NCBI GenBank assembly: GCA_012963885.1
Contig: DTUY01000212.1
Coordinates: forward strand, 1-32,573
Reading direction: 5' to 3'
DNA from: Candidatus Poribacteria bacterium
GTDB taxonomy: Bacteria > Poribacteria > WGA-4E > UBA9662
DNA: 32,573 nucleotides
Shown here: positions 7,923 through 15,938 of the stretch, piece by piece
How the letters are laid out: the number at the start of each line of letters is the position of its first letter
How positions within the stretch are numbered: the stretch's first letter is position 1
Made by a program: the position numbers and the translations under genes
Notes under the pieces: model-generated
What the model was told of the DNA's origin: nothing
What the model saw: the letters and a program-made list of their open reading frames with translations, nothing else
Database searches by the model: none

Positions 7923-9725
7923 TTAGTTTAGCCAATCTATATTTTGCGGTTTAGTTTTAAACTGCTTTTGATACATATTTGCGTATAACCCATTCAATTC
8001 CAATAACTGCTCATGGGTACCTTTTTCTGTAATCCCGCCGTCTTTCATCACCAAAATCATGTCAGCTTTCAAAATTGTCGATAGACGATGGGCAATGACA
8101 AAAGTGGTTCTCCCCTTCATTAACGTATCTAATGCCTCTTGAATCAGGGATTCGGATTCGGAATCCAGGGAAGAAGTGGCCTCATCCAAAATCAGAATCC
8201 GTGGATTTCTCAAGATAGTCCTGGCAATGGCAATTCGTTGCTTCTGTCCGCCAGACAGCCGCATGCCGCGTTCTCCTACTTCCGCTTCATATCCACCTGG
8301 AAGTTCTTCAACCACAAATTGATGGGCGTTGGCTGCTAAAGAGGCTTCTACTACTTCAATTTCTGTGGCGTCCAACCGACCAAACTGTATATTCTCTGCG
8401 ACCGAACCTTGAAACAGGAAATTGTCCTGTAGAACAATGCCAATCTGGTTACGAAGCGACTTCAGTGTTACTTGGCAAAGGTCGTGGTCATCAATGTAAA
8501 TTGTTCCCTCTGTTGGATCGTAAAATCTGGCAATCAGGTTGGAAATGGTACTTTTTCCGCAACCTGATGGACCAACAAGTGCAACCATCATATCCGGTTT
8601 GGCATCAAAAGAGATATGGTGGAGCACAGGATTTTCCGGTTCGTAATAAAAGGTGACATTTTCAAATTTAACGTGTCCGCGAATCTCCGGTAGATCAACA
8701 GCATCAGGAACTTCGTCGACTGTTGGTTGTGAGTCGAGCAATCCAAAGACTCGCTCAGACGATACCATCGCTTCTTGAATAGTAGCGTTAATGTTGATCA
8801 ACTTCATCATAGGACCGTATAGACGACCTAAAAATTGATAATAAGCGACCAAGGTGCCAATGGTGAATTCACCTTGAATCACCAAGTATCCACCGTAACA
8901 AAGAACGATTGCCGTACCAAACGACTGAAAAAAACCTGAAATACGTCCCATGGCTGCCCGGTACTTGGCAATGGCAATCTGCCATTTCAGGGTCTGGCGC
9001 ATTCCGCGGAAAACACGACGTTTTTGATGATTTTCTCGATGGAAGGCTTTGACAACTTTTGCTCCAGCAACAGACTCATACAATTCGGTTGAAATGTCGG
9101 CCCATCGGTGCCTCAAATGACGCCAAAGCACACGCAATCTGCCAATAAAGAAAAAATAGTTGCCGGCAACCAACGGCAGTATCAGCAAAGAAATAAGAGT
9201 TAGTTTCCAACTCCATCTGAACATGATGAACACCACAGTTACAAACATCATCATATCAGTTAGAATGTCAATTGACGTATCAGTCACCAGTGAACGCAAA
9301 GAACTAACATCCTCTTTCACTCGCGAGAGAATTTGTCCTGTTCCCTGTACATCGTAAAAGCGCATAGAGAGTTTTTGCAGATGCGAGAACACCTGGTTTC
9401 GCATGTCGAACAGGATACGTTGACTAACCCACTCCATAACGATAGTACGTACATAAGAGATGAGACCAACTAAGGCATAAAAAGTAATGATTGTAGATAA
9501 GATTACAATCAGCCAATGCGTTGGTGAATAAGTTAGATGATAACCGAATACAGAATGGGTAAGTTCTGTCGCTTTTACATCAGATAAAATGTCATCGATA
9601 ACAAACCGCTGCACCAGTGGCATGAATAGCTGGGATTGTGCAATAATGAGGATTAAGAAGAAACCGAAAAGTAATCTGGGTAGGTAGGGACGTGCATATT
9701 TCAGAATTCTTAGAAATTCTTTCAT
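7923..9725 (-). CDS. ABC exporter half-transporter (MsbA/MDR-type ATP-binding and permease protein)
   Basis: A 600-residue half-transporter with fused membrane and ATPase domains; two copies would form an exporter. The N-terminal six-helix domain (about residues 15-310) starts with a TM segment at LLFGFFLILIIAQS. The nucleotide-binding domain (about 340-585) has Walker A GPSGCGKST (about 385), the signature LSGGQKQRIAIARTIL (about 490), Walker B RILILDEATSSLDSES with its catalytic Glu, and the H-loop in FVIAHRLST. All are intact. Substrates of this family range from lipid A and other lipids to peptides and drugs and cannot be read from the sequence. It follows the 9791-10888 gene by 65 bp on the same strand, so the two probably form an operon. 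Its ribosome-binding site is weak (GGGT). Confidence 0.9.
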   Translation of the reverse strand: MKEFLRILKYARPYLPRLLFGFFLILIIAQSQLFMPLVQRFVIDDILSDVKATELTHSVFGYHLTYSPTHWLIVILSTIITFYALVGLISYVRTIVMEWVSQRILFDMRNQVFSHLQKLSMRFYDVQGTGQILSRVKEDVSSLRSLVTDTSIDILTDMMMFVTVVFIMFRWSWKLTLISLLILPLVAGNYFFFIGRLRVLWRHLRHRWADISTELYESVAGAKVVKAFHRENHQKRRVFRGMRQTLKWQIAIAKYRAAMGRISGFFQSFGTAIVLCYGGYLVIQGEFTIGTLVAYYQFLGRLYGPMMKLININATIQEAMVSSERVFGLLDSQPTVDEVPDAVDLPEIRGHVKFENVTFYYEPENPVLHHISFDAKPDMMVALVGPSGCGKSTISNLIARFYDPTEGTIYIDDHDLCQVTLKSLRNQIGIVLQDNFLFQGSVAENIQFGRLDATEIEVVEASLAANAHQFVVEELPGGYEAEVGERGMRLSGGQKQRIAIARTILRNPRILILDEATSSLDSESESLIQEALDTLMKGRTTFVIAHRLSTILKADMILVMKDGGITEKGTHEQLLELNGLYANMYQKQFKTKPQNIDWLN

Positions 9726-9790
9726 CAGATGACCCGTCCAATTTTTCTATGACAATCTAAATTTCGGATTAAAGAGGCAAAAAATTTAAA

Positions 9791-10888
9791 TCACATTTTT
9801 AATTTTTCGCCAACTCGGATGACATCTTCAAGTGCACTAATTCCATCAGTCTCAAACTTGACAAGCTTCTTAAGGAGTTTAATGGATGCTTGACAACTGA
9901 ACTTAAAATGCTTTGATTGTGTTTGCCAGATCTTGCTAAAAGCAGGTATCTTGAGAGCAAATCGTTGTCGCATCAACTGTGAATCTTCTGAATAATTCCC
10001 TTTTGAATTCGAATAAGTTTCTTCTGAAAAGAACTGCAGTGAAGGAAAAGTAGTCTGCAGTGATTCTAAGAGTGCAACGGCGTTTCGGTAGGCAACCGTA
10101 GCCTTTTCCAGGTGTTTAAGCTCTTCTCCTTCAAAGTCTTTCCAAACTATTTCAAGATACGAAACTGCAGCTCGTCGACCTTCAAGACATTGTCGAAGCA
10201 GTTCCTTATTCCATTTGGCAATTTCATACCTTTTTACTGTATCCTGTTTCTGATCCATGATTCTTTGCAAGTGTGAGATCAACTCTTCGTAGGCAGAGAT
10301 CCCCATCGTGCAACCGCTGATTTTTCGGCGGGATCTCATCAACTTACTGGCACCTCGGAAGGCTCCTAATGCCATTTCGCGTTCTTTAGGGTAATGCGGT
10401 CTAGCACCAAGAATAAATTGATAATATCCGTTGAGACCCATCTCCAGAAATCCATCGACCCTTTGCCACTTTTTCCGTAATTGATCAAAACTGAACTCAT
10501 GCCGATGACCATTTTGGCAAACGACGGTATTCGGATTATCATTTTCAATTAAAAAAGAACAACCATCTAAAAGCGGGATTAATGCTATTTTACCAAGTTG
10601 AACATTTTTCTGCAGCCGATCCCACGCAACCTGAAAAGTATCATCGTATACAAGTTCATGCTCAAAACCCAGCGCTTTGGAAGCAGTACGCAATGGATTA
10701 TAAAAAGTCGTACGTATTCCTTTTTCCACCTGTTGGCGGTTATAAAAAAAGCGAAAAGCTTCACCTGAAACTCCCATTAGATAAGGAAGTGAAACCTCTT
10801 CTTTTCGGTACTTTAAAGCCTCGTGAACAATGTGGATAGAATCATCTGGTTTGGGGGCTGTTGATAGCGACTCAGCATCTGAATTCAT
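9791..10888 (-). CDS. Unknown protein, possibly BtrH/papain-like fold at the N-terminus
   Basis: A 365-residue soluble protein without a signal peptide or TM segment. Residues 15-170 (IHIVHEALKYRKEEVSLPYL, then MGVSGEAFRFFYNR, and later KIALIPLLDG and YYQFILG) resemble the layout of BtrH_N or C39-like domains: helix, GxSGxAFR, then strands that fetch and close the site. The usual catalytic Cys near the first helix is not where I expect it, because IHIVHEAL replaces HCxxxAL. The C-terminal half (about 190-365) is helical and charged, with coiled-coil tendency. BtrH-like proteins act as acyltransferases in natural-product pathways, and C39-like domains are found with ABC exporters. The ABC exporter 65 bp downstream may handle a product made or processed here. 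Family assignment is tentative. Confidence 0.5.
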   Translation of the reverse strand: MNSDAESLSTAPKPDDSIHIVHEALKYRKEEVSLPYLMGVSGEAFRFFYNRQQVEKGIRTTFYNPLRTASKALGFEHELVYDDTFQVAWDRLQKNVQLGKIALIPLLDGCSFLIENDNPNTVVCQNGHRHEFSFDQLRKKWQRVDGFLEMGLNGYYQFILGARPHYPKEREMALGAFRGASKLMRSRRKISGCTMGISAYEELISHLQRIMDQKQDTVKRYEIAKWNKELLRQCLEGRRAAVSYLEIVWKDFEGEELKHLEKATVAYRNAVALLESLQTTFPSLQFFSEETYSNSKGNYSEDSQLMRQRFALKIPAFSKIWQTQSKHFKFSCQASIKLLKKLVKFETDGISALEDVIRVGEKLKM

Positions 10889-11153
10889 TTCAACATTTCC
10901 TAATCGATTTTGTGTGAAATACTAAAGTTCATTGCTAAGGGAACGCATGGCGAGTAGTATCGTTTCACTTTTCATGTAAGTTTTCGGTTACTAGGACGAA
11001 AATCGATATTCTGGTTTTATATCAGTCAAGCTTATCCTTAATTTAAGAATATTCTCCCATTTCTCAAAGCACTAATTATGAAAGTATTTGCAATGGTTAC
11101 ACCAACAGTTAAAACCATAAAAAACGAGACATTCTAAATTTAATGACAACTTC

Positions 11154-12821
11154 ATGAAAAAGCTCAAGCTATTCTCAATTCTGTTTTTCGGTTATGCAAT
11201 CCTGACAATAATTATGACTTATCCGGCTGTCTTTCGTTTATCGAGTCATTTCATGTATGACAGTGGTGACGGTTTTCAAAACGTCTGGAATATGTGGTGG
11301 ATGAAGACATCACTGACGAAAGGAACACATTCGCACTACACTAACTTTCTACATTATCTGGATGGAATAACCTTGTTGTTTCAGACCTTGAATCCATTTA
11401 ACGGACTGATATCAATCCCCCTCCAATTCTTCTTCAAAATGGAGGTGGTCTATAACCTGGTGGTTTTATTCTCGTTTGTGATGTCGGGCGTATCAATGTA
11501 TTACTTGGCAGATTATCTGTTGGGCCGGAAATCGTCGGCATTTGTAGCTGGAATTATTTTCACCTTTTGCCCATTTCATTTCGCACATGGGCTTGGTCAC
11601 TTACAATTAATTGCCATGGAGTGGATCCCATTATATGGATTGTATCTGCTAAAAACTCGTCAAGAAGACAGCAAACGAAATATTGTTTTAACCGCTCTAT
11701 TTTTGGTCTTGAATAGTCTCTGCTCATGGTACTACATGATTTATTGTTTCGTATTGACCATAATTTTTGTAATCTTTCAAACAGTCAAACACAAAAAGGA
11801 GATCATTGACAATGGTTTTCTCAAAAGATTAAGCATGGCTATCTTCATTTTTAATGTCGTGATGTCGCCAATTCTGATACCAATGCTATATGTAAAGGTG
11901 ACACAGGATTTTACCGGCGAGCATAACCCTGAGATTTGGTCGGCAGATTTAGAGAGTTTCTTTATACCAAGTGGTATCTCTACATGAGGGAGAAAATGGT
12001 TTAGTAGAATCTGGAAAGATTGGACAGGTAATACCGCGGAGAACTCAAATTATCTTGGCTACATCGTTTTTATGTTGTCGATCTACGCAGTCGTAAAAGA
12101 TCGACGCTGCCATTTTTGGGCTGTAGCAGGTCTTATTTTCTTTGTTATGGCTCTTGGACCTTACCCGCACATCGGTGGCAAACAGTTCTCTATTCCTTTA
12201 CCATACTTTCTATTTCACCGATATATACCTTTTTTCTCTTTTACCGGAGTCCCTGAAAGATTTGATATTATGCTTAAACTGTGTATGTCAGTCTTGGCAG
12301 GTTATGGCATCACAAATCTGAATGAAATAATTCTGTCTATTTTTAAGAATAAGATAAGGTCTAAATCAACCACAACAGTGAGGTGGGGGACCGCAACAAT
12401 CAAGATTGTGTTCACTGGAATATTAGCTGTGCTGATCTGTTTTGAATACTCAGCAATACCATATGTTACCACCAAAATTGAGGTTTCCAGTTTTTATCGT
12501 CAGATGGCAACAGATCCTAAAAACTACGGCGTAATTGACATTCCCTCACAGCCGGTTACACTCTATATGGCGACAATACATCAGAAATCGTTGGTGGAGA
12601 TTATGTGTCCAGGCCTTCTCTGAAAGCACTTAGTTTCTTAGACCGAACGCCGATCGTTTGCAACACTGATGCGCGGAAAACCTGCCCCCCTAGAGCAAGC
12701 CCGAACTTTGGCAACTTTGGTTCTCGCTAAATTTAATATCCGTTATATAATTACACATAATGATCAACACCTACAGTTTTTGGAATACAGTTTACAATTG
12801 CCGCTGACAATCAATAGATAA
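11154..12821 (+). pseudogene. Polytopic membrane protein, GT-C glycosyltransferase-like, decayed
   Basis: A start ATG at 11154 opens a very hydrophobic protein with many TM segments. After the first one comes a loop beginning TYPAVFRLSSHFMYDSGDG and holding NVWNMWWM, the kind of acidic first periplasmic loop seen in GT-C, dolichyl-phosphate-mannose-type transferases and YfhO-like proteins. The frame hits TGA at 11985-11987 and then continues in the same frame (GRKWFSRIWKDWTG) through more TM segments to about 12594. There a lost base moves it to another frame (DYVSRPSLKALSFLDRTPIV). A second lost base near 12655 leads to LMRGKPAPLEQARTLA, FNIRYIITHND and a TAA at 12819-12821. The restored length would be about 556 residues. 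Three lesions make function unlikely. The sugar donor and the product are unknown. Confidence 0.75.
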
Positions 12822-12921
12822 AACCATGTCCATAATTATCACAGCACCAAAATCGACTCCCATTCTTCCTTAAATCACGTCGACTAAATCCGACACATGA
12901 GACTTGATTTATTTGCTCCAT
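12811..12921 (-). other. Possible 36-codon ORF with a strong ribosome-binding site
   Basis: GGAGGTGG sits 4 bases before an ATG at 12919-12921 on the minus strand. The frame encodes 36 residues starting MEQINQVSCVGFSRRDLRKN and containing WCCDNYGHG, then TGA at 12811-12813. The GFSRRDLxKxGS start resembles the Tat signal of exported proteins (for example DUF1501), but no hydrophobic stretch follows. It may be the 5' stub of a decayed Tat-exported gene rather than a working small gene. It overlaps the last bases of the membrane pseudogene on the other strand. The rest of 12822-13239 holds no other gene, only the promoter at 13047. Confidence 0.25.
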
Positions 12922-13046
12922 AAAACCACCTCCATTATTCTGATTTACAGGCGTTTTAGCTAAATAATAAAGATAGAAATGGTACAGCTAGAAACACTCT
13001 ATCACAGCAGGTTAAACTCCCAAAAGATTGCCGGCACAAGGGTAAT

Positions 13047-13075
13047 TTGACAAAATCATTAAACTTATCTACAAT
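13047..13075 (+). promoter_or_regulatory. Strong sigma-70-type promoter upstream of the SDR gene
   Basis: A perfect -35 box TTGACA (13047-13052), a 17-base spacer and TACAAT (13070-13075, five of six). The start would be near 13082, giving a leader of roughly 160 bases before the SDR gene at 13240. No riboswitch or terminator-like structure was recognised in that leader. Confidence 0.6.
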
Positions 13076-13239
13076 CTCTATCTGATTGGCATTTATCGAA
13101 GGGGTAAAGCAAATTTTTTCTAAATGGTTTTCTGTACTTGAGCCTTAATTATAGAGAATTACTACTTTTAACTGCCATTCCAGCAATCCCAAAATAGTGT
13201 AAGGTGACATAAGCAATCATAAAATAATTAGGAGATGTA

Positions 13240-14064
13240 ATGGTACAAGATCAGGGTTTTTTTGCCAAAAACATATTGCTTGAAGGTAAAAGCGCAATTG
13301 TTACCGGATCTAGTCGTGGTATCGGTCGTGCAATTGCAATCGAGTTGGCACGCCAAGGTTGTAATGTACTGGTTAACTATAGTAGAAACCAATCAGCCGC
13401 AACTGAGGTACAAGAGGAAATCATTCAACTGGGAAGAAAATCTATAATCGTGCAAGCGGATGTCGGTAACTTAAGCCATCATCAACCTCTGGTTGAAGCA
13501 GCAATTGATGCGTTCGGAAAAATTGATCTGCTTGTCAATAACGCGGGTATTACAATCATTTCTGATGTCCTAGCAGAATCAGAACAAGATTATGATGCCG
13601 TAATGAACGTTAACCTCAAAGGCCCCCATTTTTTAACACAGCGTGTTGCAAACTACATGATCGAGAAGAAAATTAAAGGCTGTATCATCTATACGCTTTC
13701 GATATCTGACACGTTAGCTTCTGATAATCGGGCTGCTTATTGCATGTCAAAGGCCGCATTAGAGATGGGAATGAAAGTTTATGCCGGCCGTCTTGTTGAA
13801 AAGGGTATTAAGGTAAACGGCGTTGAAGTTGGTGTAACCAACACGGATCTTGCTCGTGGAAGAATTCCCGATTACATCGAGGCCTCAGAAAAAGGTTATA
13901 TCACTATGTTTCGTCCGGGGGAACCAGAAGACGTGGCAAATGCCGTAATGGCAGGAATTAAGATTTACGATACTGGCGTGACGATTCCGTGTGCAGGTGG
14001 TGTAATGACACCTCTGTTAAATCTGCGCAACATGACGGCACTTAACAGTAATCAAACTGAGTAA
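13240..14064 (+). CDS. Short-chain dehydrogenase/reductase (SDR, FabG-like)
   Basis: A 274-residue classical SDR. The cofactor loop is TGSSRGIG (residues 22-29), followed by DVGNL, the NNAG strand motif (LLVNNAGIT), and the catalytic set Ser154 (YTLSIS), Tyr167 and Lys171 (YCMSK). The N-terminus has about 15 extra residues before the first strand. The Y-x-x-x-K is intact, so the enzyme should be active as an NAD(P)-dependent oxidoreductase; glucose-dehydrogenase or 3-oxoacyl-reductase-type substrates are both possible. AGGAG at about 13232 precedes the ATG. The Gfo/Idh gene follows after 25 bp, so the pair probably handles two oxidations in one sugar or polyol pathway (inference). A consensus-like promoter lies about 165 bases upstream. 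Confidence 0.88.
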   Translation: MVQDQGFFAKNILLEGKSAIVTGSSRGIGRAIAIELARQGCNVLVNYSRNQSAATEVQEEIIQLGRKSIIVQADVGNLSHHQPLVEAAIDAFGKIDLLVNNAGITIISDVLAESEQDYDAVMNVNLKGPHFLTQRVANYMIEKKIKGCIIYTLSISDTLASDNRAAYCMSKAALEMGMKVYAGRLVEKGIKVNGVEVGVTNTDLARGRIPDYIEASEKGYITMFRPGEPEDVANAVMAGIKIYDTGVTIPCAGGVMTPLLNLRNMTALNSNQTE

Positions 14065-14089
14065 TTACAATCAAGATAGGAAATCAATT

Positions 14090-15088
14090 ATGGTTAAAAC
14101 AGTCAGAGTCGGTTTTATCGGATGTGGTGGGAATTCACGTGGACATGGACGAAGCATTACCGGTGTTGAAGGTACGGAAATTGTTGGACTAACCGATGTG
14201 AGTCGAGAGGCCTTGAAGGCATTTAAAGAAAGTGTTGGACTTGAAGATGATGTGCCAACGTTCGGGGACCATCAGGAGATGTTGTCTGCTGTTCAGCCTG
14301 ATGCTGTCGTCATTAGTACACCTCATACACTACATTTTGAACAGATTATGGATTCGCTTGATGCTAGCTGTCATGTTCACACAGAAAAACCGATGGTATG
14401 TACCGTTGACCATGCCAAGCAGGTGATTGATAAAATTGAGGAAACTGGAAAACATCTGATGATAGGTTATCAACGCCATTTGCAGTCGGCTTATGTATAT
14501 TGCCGTGATATTGTGCAAAATGGAGAACTGGGGAAAGCAAATTTTGTCACTGCGCACCAATGTCAAAATTGGTACCGTAACCAGCAAGGAAAATGGCGTC
14601 AGACATTATCGCTGAGTGGTGGAGGACAACTGAATGATTCCGGAAGCCATCTCATAGATATTCTATTATGGATTCTGGAAGCCAGTCCGAGTGAAGTATA
14701 TGCAATGATGGATTATAAGAATTGTGAGGTTGATATTCTGACAGCTATGTCTATCAAGTTTGATACCGGAGCGTTGTGCAACATTAGTGTGATTGGGCAT
14801 GCCGTCGGTGGCATGCACGAGGATTTTACCATTTGGCTTGAAAACGGCACACTTTTCGTTCGAGAGGGTAAGGTCTACCGTGAAGAACAGGAGATAGGTC
14901 GAGTAGAAGTCAACCGAGAGGATCTACCGCAGTCAGAGAATAAAGACCAAGCTTTCATCAAACTAATTCGTGGGCAACGTACCGAAAATCCGATTGACGC
15001 CAAAAATGGACTTCGGGTTATTCAGCTGACTGAGGCTGCGTGGGAGTCAGCGAAAAAAAACCAGCCCGTGAAAGTTGATTTGAGCTAA
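14090..15088 (+). CDS. Gfo/Idh/MocA-family oxidoreductase
   Basis: A 332-residue NAD(P)-dependent dehydrogenase of the sugar or inositol type. The N-terminal Rossmann fold has VGFIGCGGNSRGHG and GLTDVSRE. The conserved E-K-P that positions the cofactor is at residues 99-101 (HVHTEKPMV). The C-terminal alpha/beta domain contains NDSGSHLIDILLWILEA, whose GSH..D motif supplies the usual substrate-side Asp and His. Nothing is missing. The ATG follows AGGAAA, 25 bp after the SDR stop. Substrate unknown. It is an intact relative of the broken gene at 3852-4870, but the two are clearly diverged and are not a recent duplication. Confidence 0.9.
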   Translation: MVKTVRVGFIGCGGNSRGHGRSITGVEGTEIVGLTDVSREALKAFKESVGLEDDVPTFGDHQEMLSAVQPDAVVISTPHTLHFEQIMDSLDASCHVHTEKPMVCTVDHAKQVIDKIEETGKHLMIGYQRHLQSAYVYCRDIVQNGELGKANFVTAHQCQNWYRNQQGKWRQTLSLSGGGQLNDSGSHLIDILLWILEASPSEVYAMMDYKNCEVDILTAMSIKFDTGALCNISVIGHAVGGMHEDFTIWLENGTLFVREGKVYREEQEIGRVEVNREDLPQSENKDQAFIKLIRGQRTENPIDAKNGLRVIQLTEAAWESAKKNQPVKVDLS

Positions 15089-15159
15089 ATCATCATCTAG
15101 CATGATATCATTTAACCAACAAATAAACAATGAACGAATTATTCTTCTTCGGATCTTAA

Positions 15160-15852
15160 ATGCTTGACGTTCAAAATCTTTCCAAAGTCGGCGGAAAGAA
15201 ATCGTTGCTGACGGATCTAACCTTCCGTTTAGATGCGGGTAATCGGCTCGGCATACTGGGCAGAAACGGATCGGGAAAAACCCTTCTAATTGAGATACTC
15301 GCAACACTAGTGCGCCCAACATCAGGAAAAGTTGAAATTAACGGTGTCGATGTGTACTCTAACCTCGATCAAATTCGGCCGTTAATCGGTTACGTTCCTA
15401 ACATTTTTGAAGGATATCCCTACCTTACAGTACGACAGTACCTCGATTTTTTCGCTTCCGCATATAAATTTGAGAAGAGACAAATATCTTCAACCATTAA
15501 GGATGTGCTGGATTTAATGGATCTATCTGAGTTTGATCAGAAAAAAATAGCTGGGCTTTCATTAGGACAGAAGCATCGATTGCTATTGGCAAAGACTTTT
15601 CTGTACAATCCAGATATTTGGTTGCTTGATAATCCAATTTCAGTACTAGATCCATGTGGCCAGATTGAGTTTACCAATTTGATTACTGAACTGAGTCTAA
15701 TGGGTAAGGTCATTGTGATGGCAACAAATCACATAACAGAGGTGGAAAAAAACTGTGAATCTGTAGCTATTCTTAACCAATCAAAATTCGCGTTTTTGGG
15801 TAGCATACCGGATAATTTGGAAAGTCTATTTATTGATTTAACCGCTGTATAA
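15160..15852 (+). CDS. Orphan ABC ATPase with altered Walker B
   Basis: A 230-residue stand-alone ABC ATP-binding subunit of the NatA/GldA/CcmA-like kind. Walker A is GRNGSGKT, the Q-loop region is IGYVPNIFEGYPYLTVRQYL, the signature is LSLGQKHRLLLAKTFL, and the H-loop His is in MATNHITEVEK. The Walker B reads WLLDNPISVLDP: the catalytic Glu that normally follows the Asp is Asn here. Such a change usually slows or stops hydrolysis while ATP can still bind. No permease gene is adjacent; neighbours are the Gfo/Idh gene (71 bp upstream) and acnA. It may pair with a distant permease or be in early decay. The stop codon TAA is inside the first arm of the dyad at 15851-15886. Confidence 0.82.
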   Translation: MLDVQNLSKVGGKKSLLTDLTFRLDAGNRLGILGRNGSGKTLLIEILATLVRPTSGKVEINGVDVYSNLDQIRPLIGYVPNIFEGYPYLTVRQYLDFFASAYKFEKRQISSTIKDVLDLMDLSEFDQKKIAGLSLGQKHRLLLAKTFLYNPDIWLLDNPISVLDPCGQIEFTNLITELSLMGKVIVMATNHITEVEKNCESVAILNQSKFAFLGSIPDNLESLFIDLTAV

Positions 15853-15886
15853 GCATACTGGAATCCATTGAGATTCCAGTATGCTT
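15851..15886. repeat. Perfect 15-bp inverted repeat with 6-base centre (operator- or terminator-like)
   Basis: The left arm AAGCATACTGGAATC (15851-15865) and right arm GATTCCAGTATGCTT (15872-15886) are perfectly complementary around CATTGA. It begins in the stop codon of the ABC ATPase gene and overlaps the -35 box and spacer of the promoter for acnA. No long T-run follows, so it is a poor rho-independent terminator. Its position makes an operator for a dimeric regulator a fair alternative. A stem at the end of the upstream mRNA is also possible. Confidence 0.8.
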
Positions 15887-15896
15887 ATGCTATTAT
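15868..15896 (+). promoter_or_regulatory. Promoter for acnA, overlapping the dyad
   Basis: The -35 box is TTGAGA (15868-15873, five of six), the spacer is 17 bases, and the -10 box is TATTAT (15891-15896, five of six) with an extended TGC just before it. The start would be near 15903, about 36 bases before the acnA ATG. The -35 box lies in the centre and right arm of the inverted repeat, so a protein bound there would block RNA polymerase. Confidence 0.6.
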
Positions 15897-15938
15897 TAGT
15901 GCTTTTGATGAAACATACAAAGTGTTCGGAGTCAAACA

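Noticed and set aside
11985..11987. TGA where Trp is expected in the membrane gene, and again in the LamG tail (NPET-TGA): possible TGA = Trp code
   Set aside because: folA, thyA, the 9791-10888 gene and the FliG-like gene all end properly at TGA, two of them in ATGA overlaps, and both suspect genes carry other lesions. TGG to TGA nonsense changes explain it.
15851..15886. The dyad as a plain rho-independent terminator
   Set aside because: No U-run follows directly, and it overlaps a strong promoter for acnA; an operator or mixed role is at least as likely.
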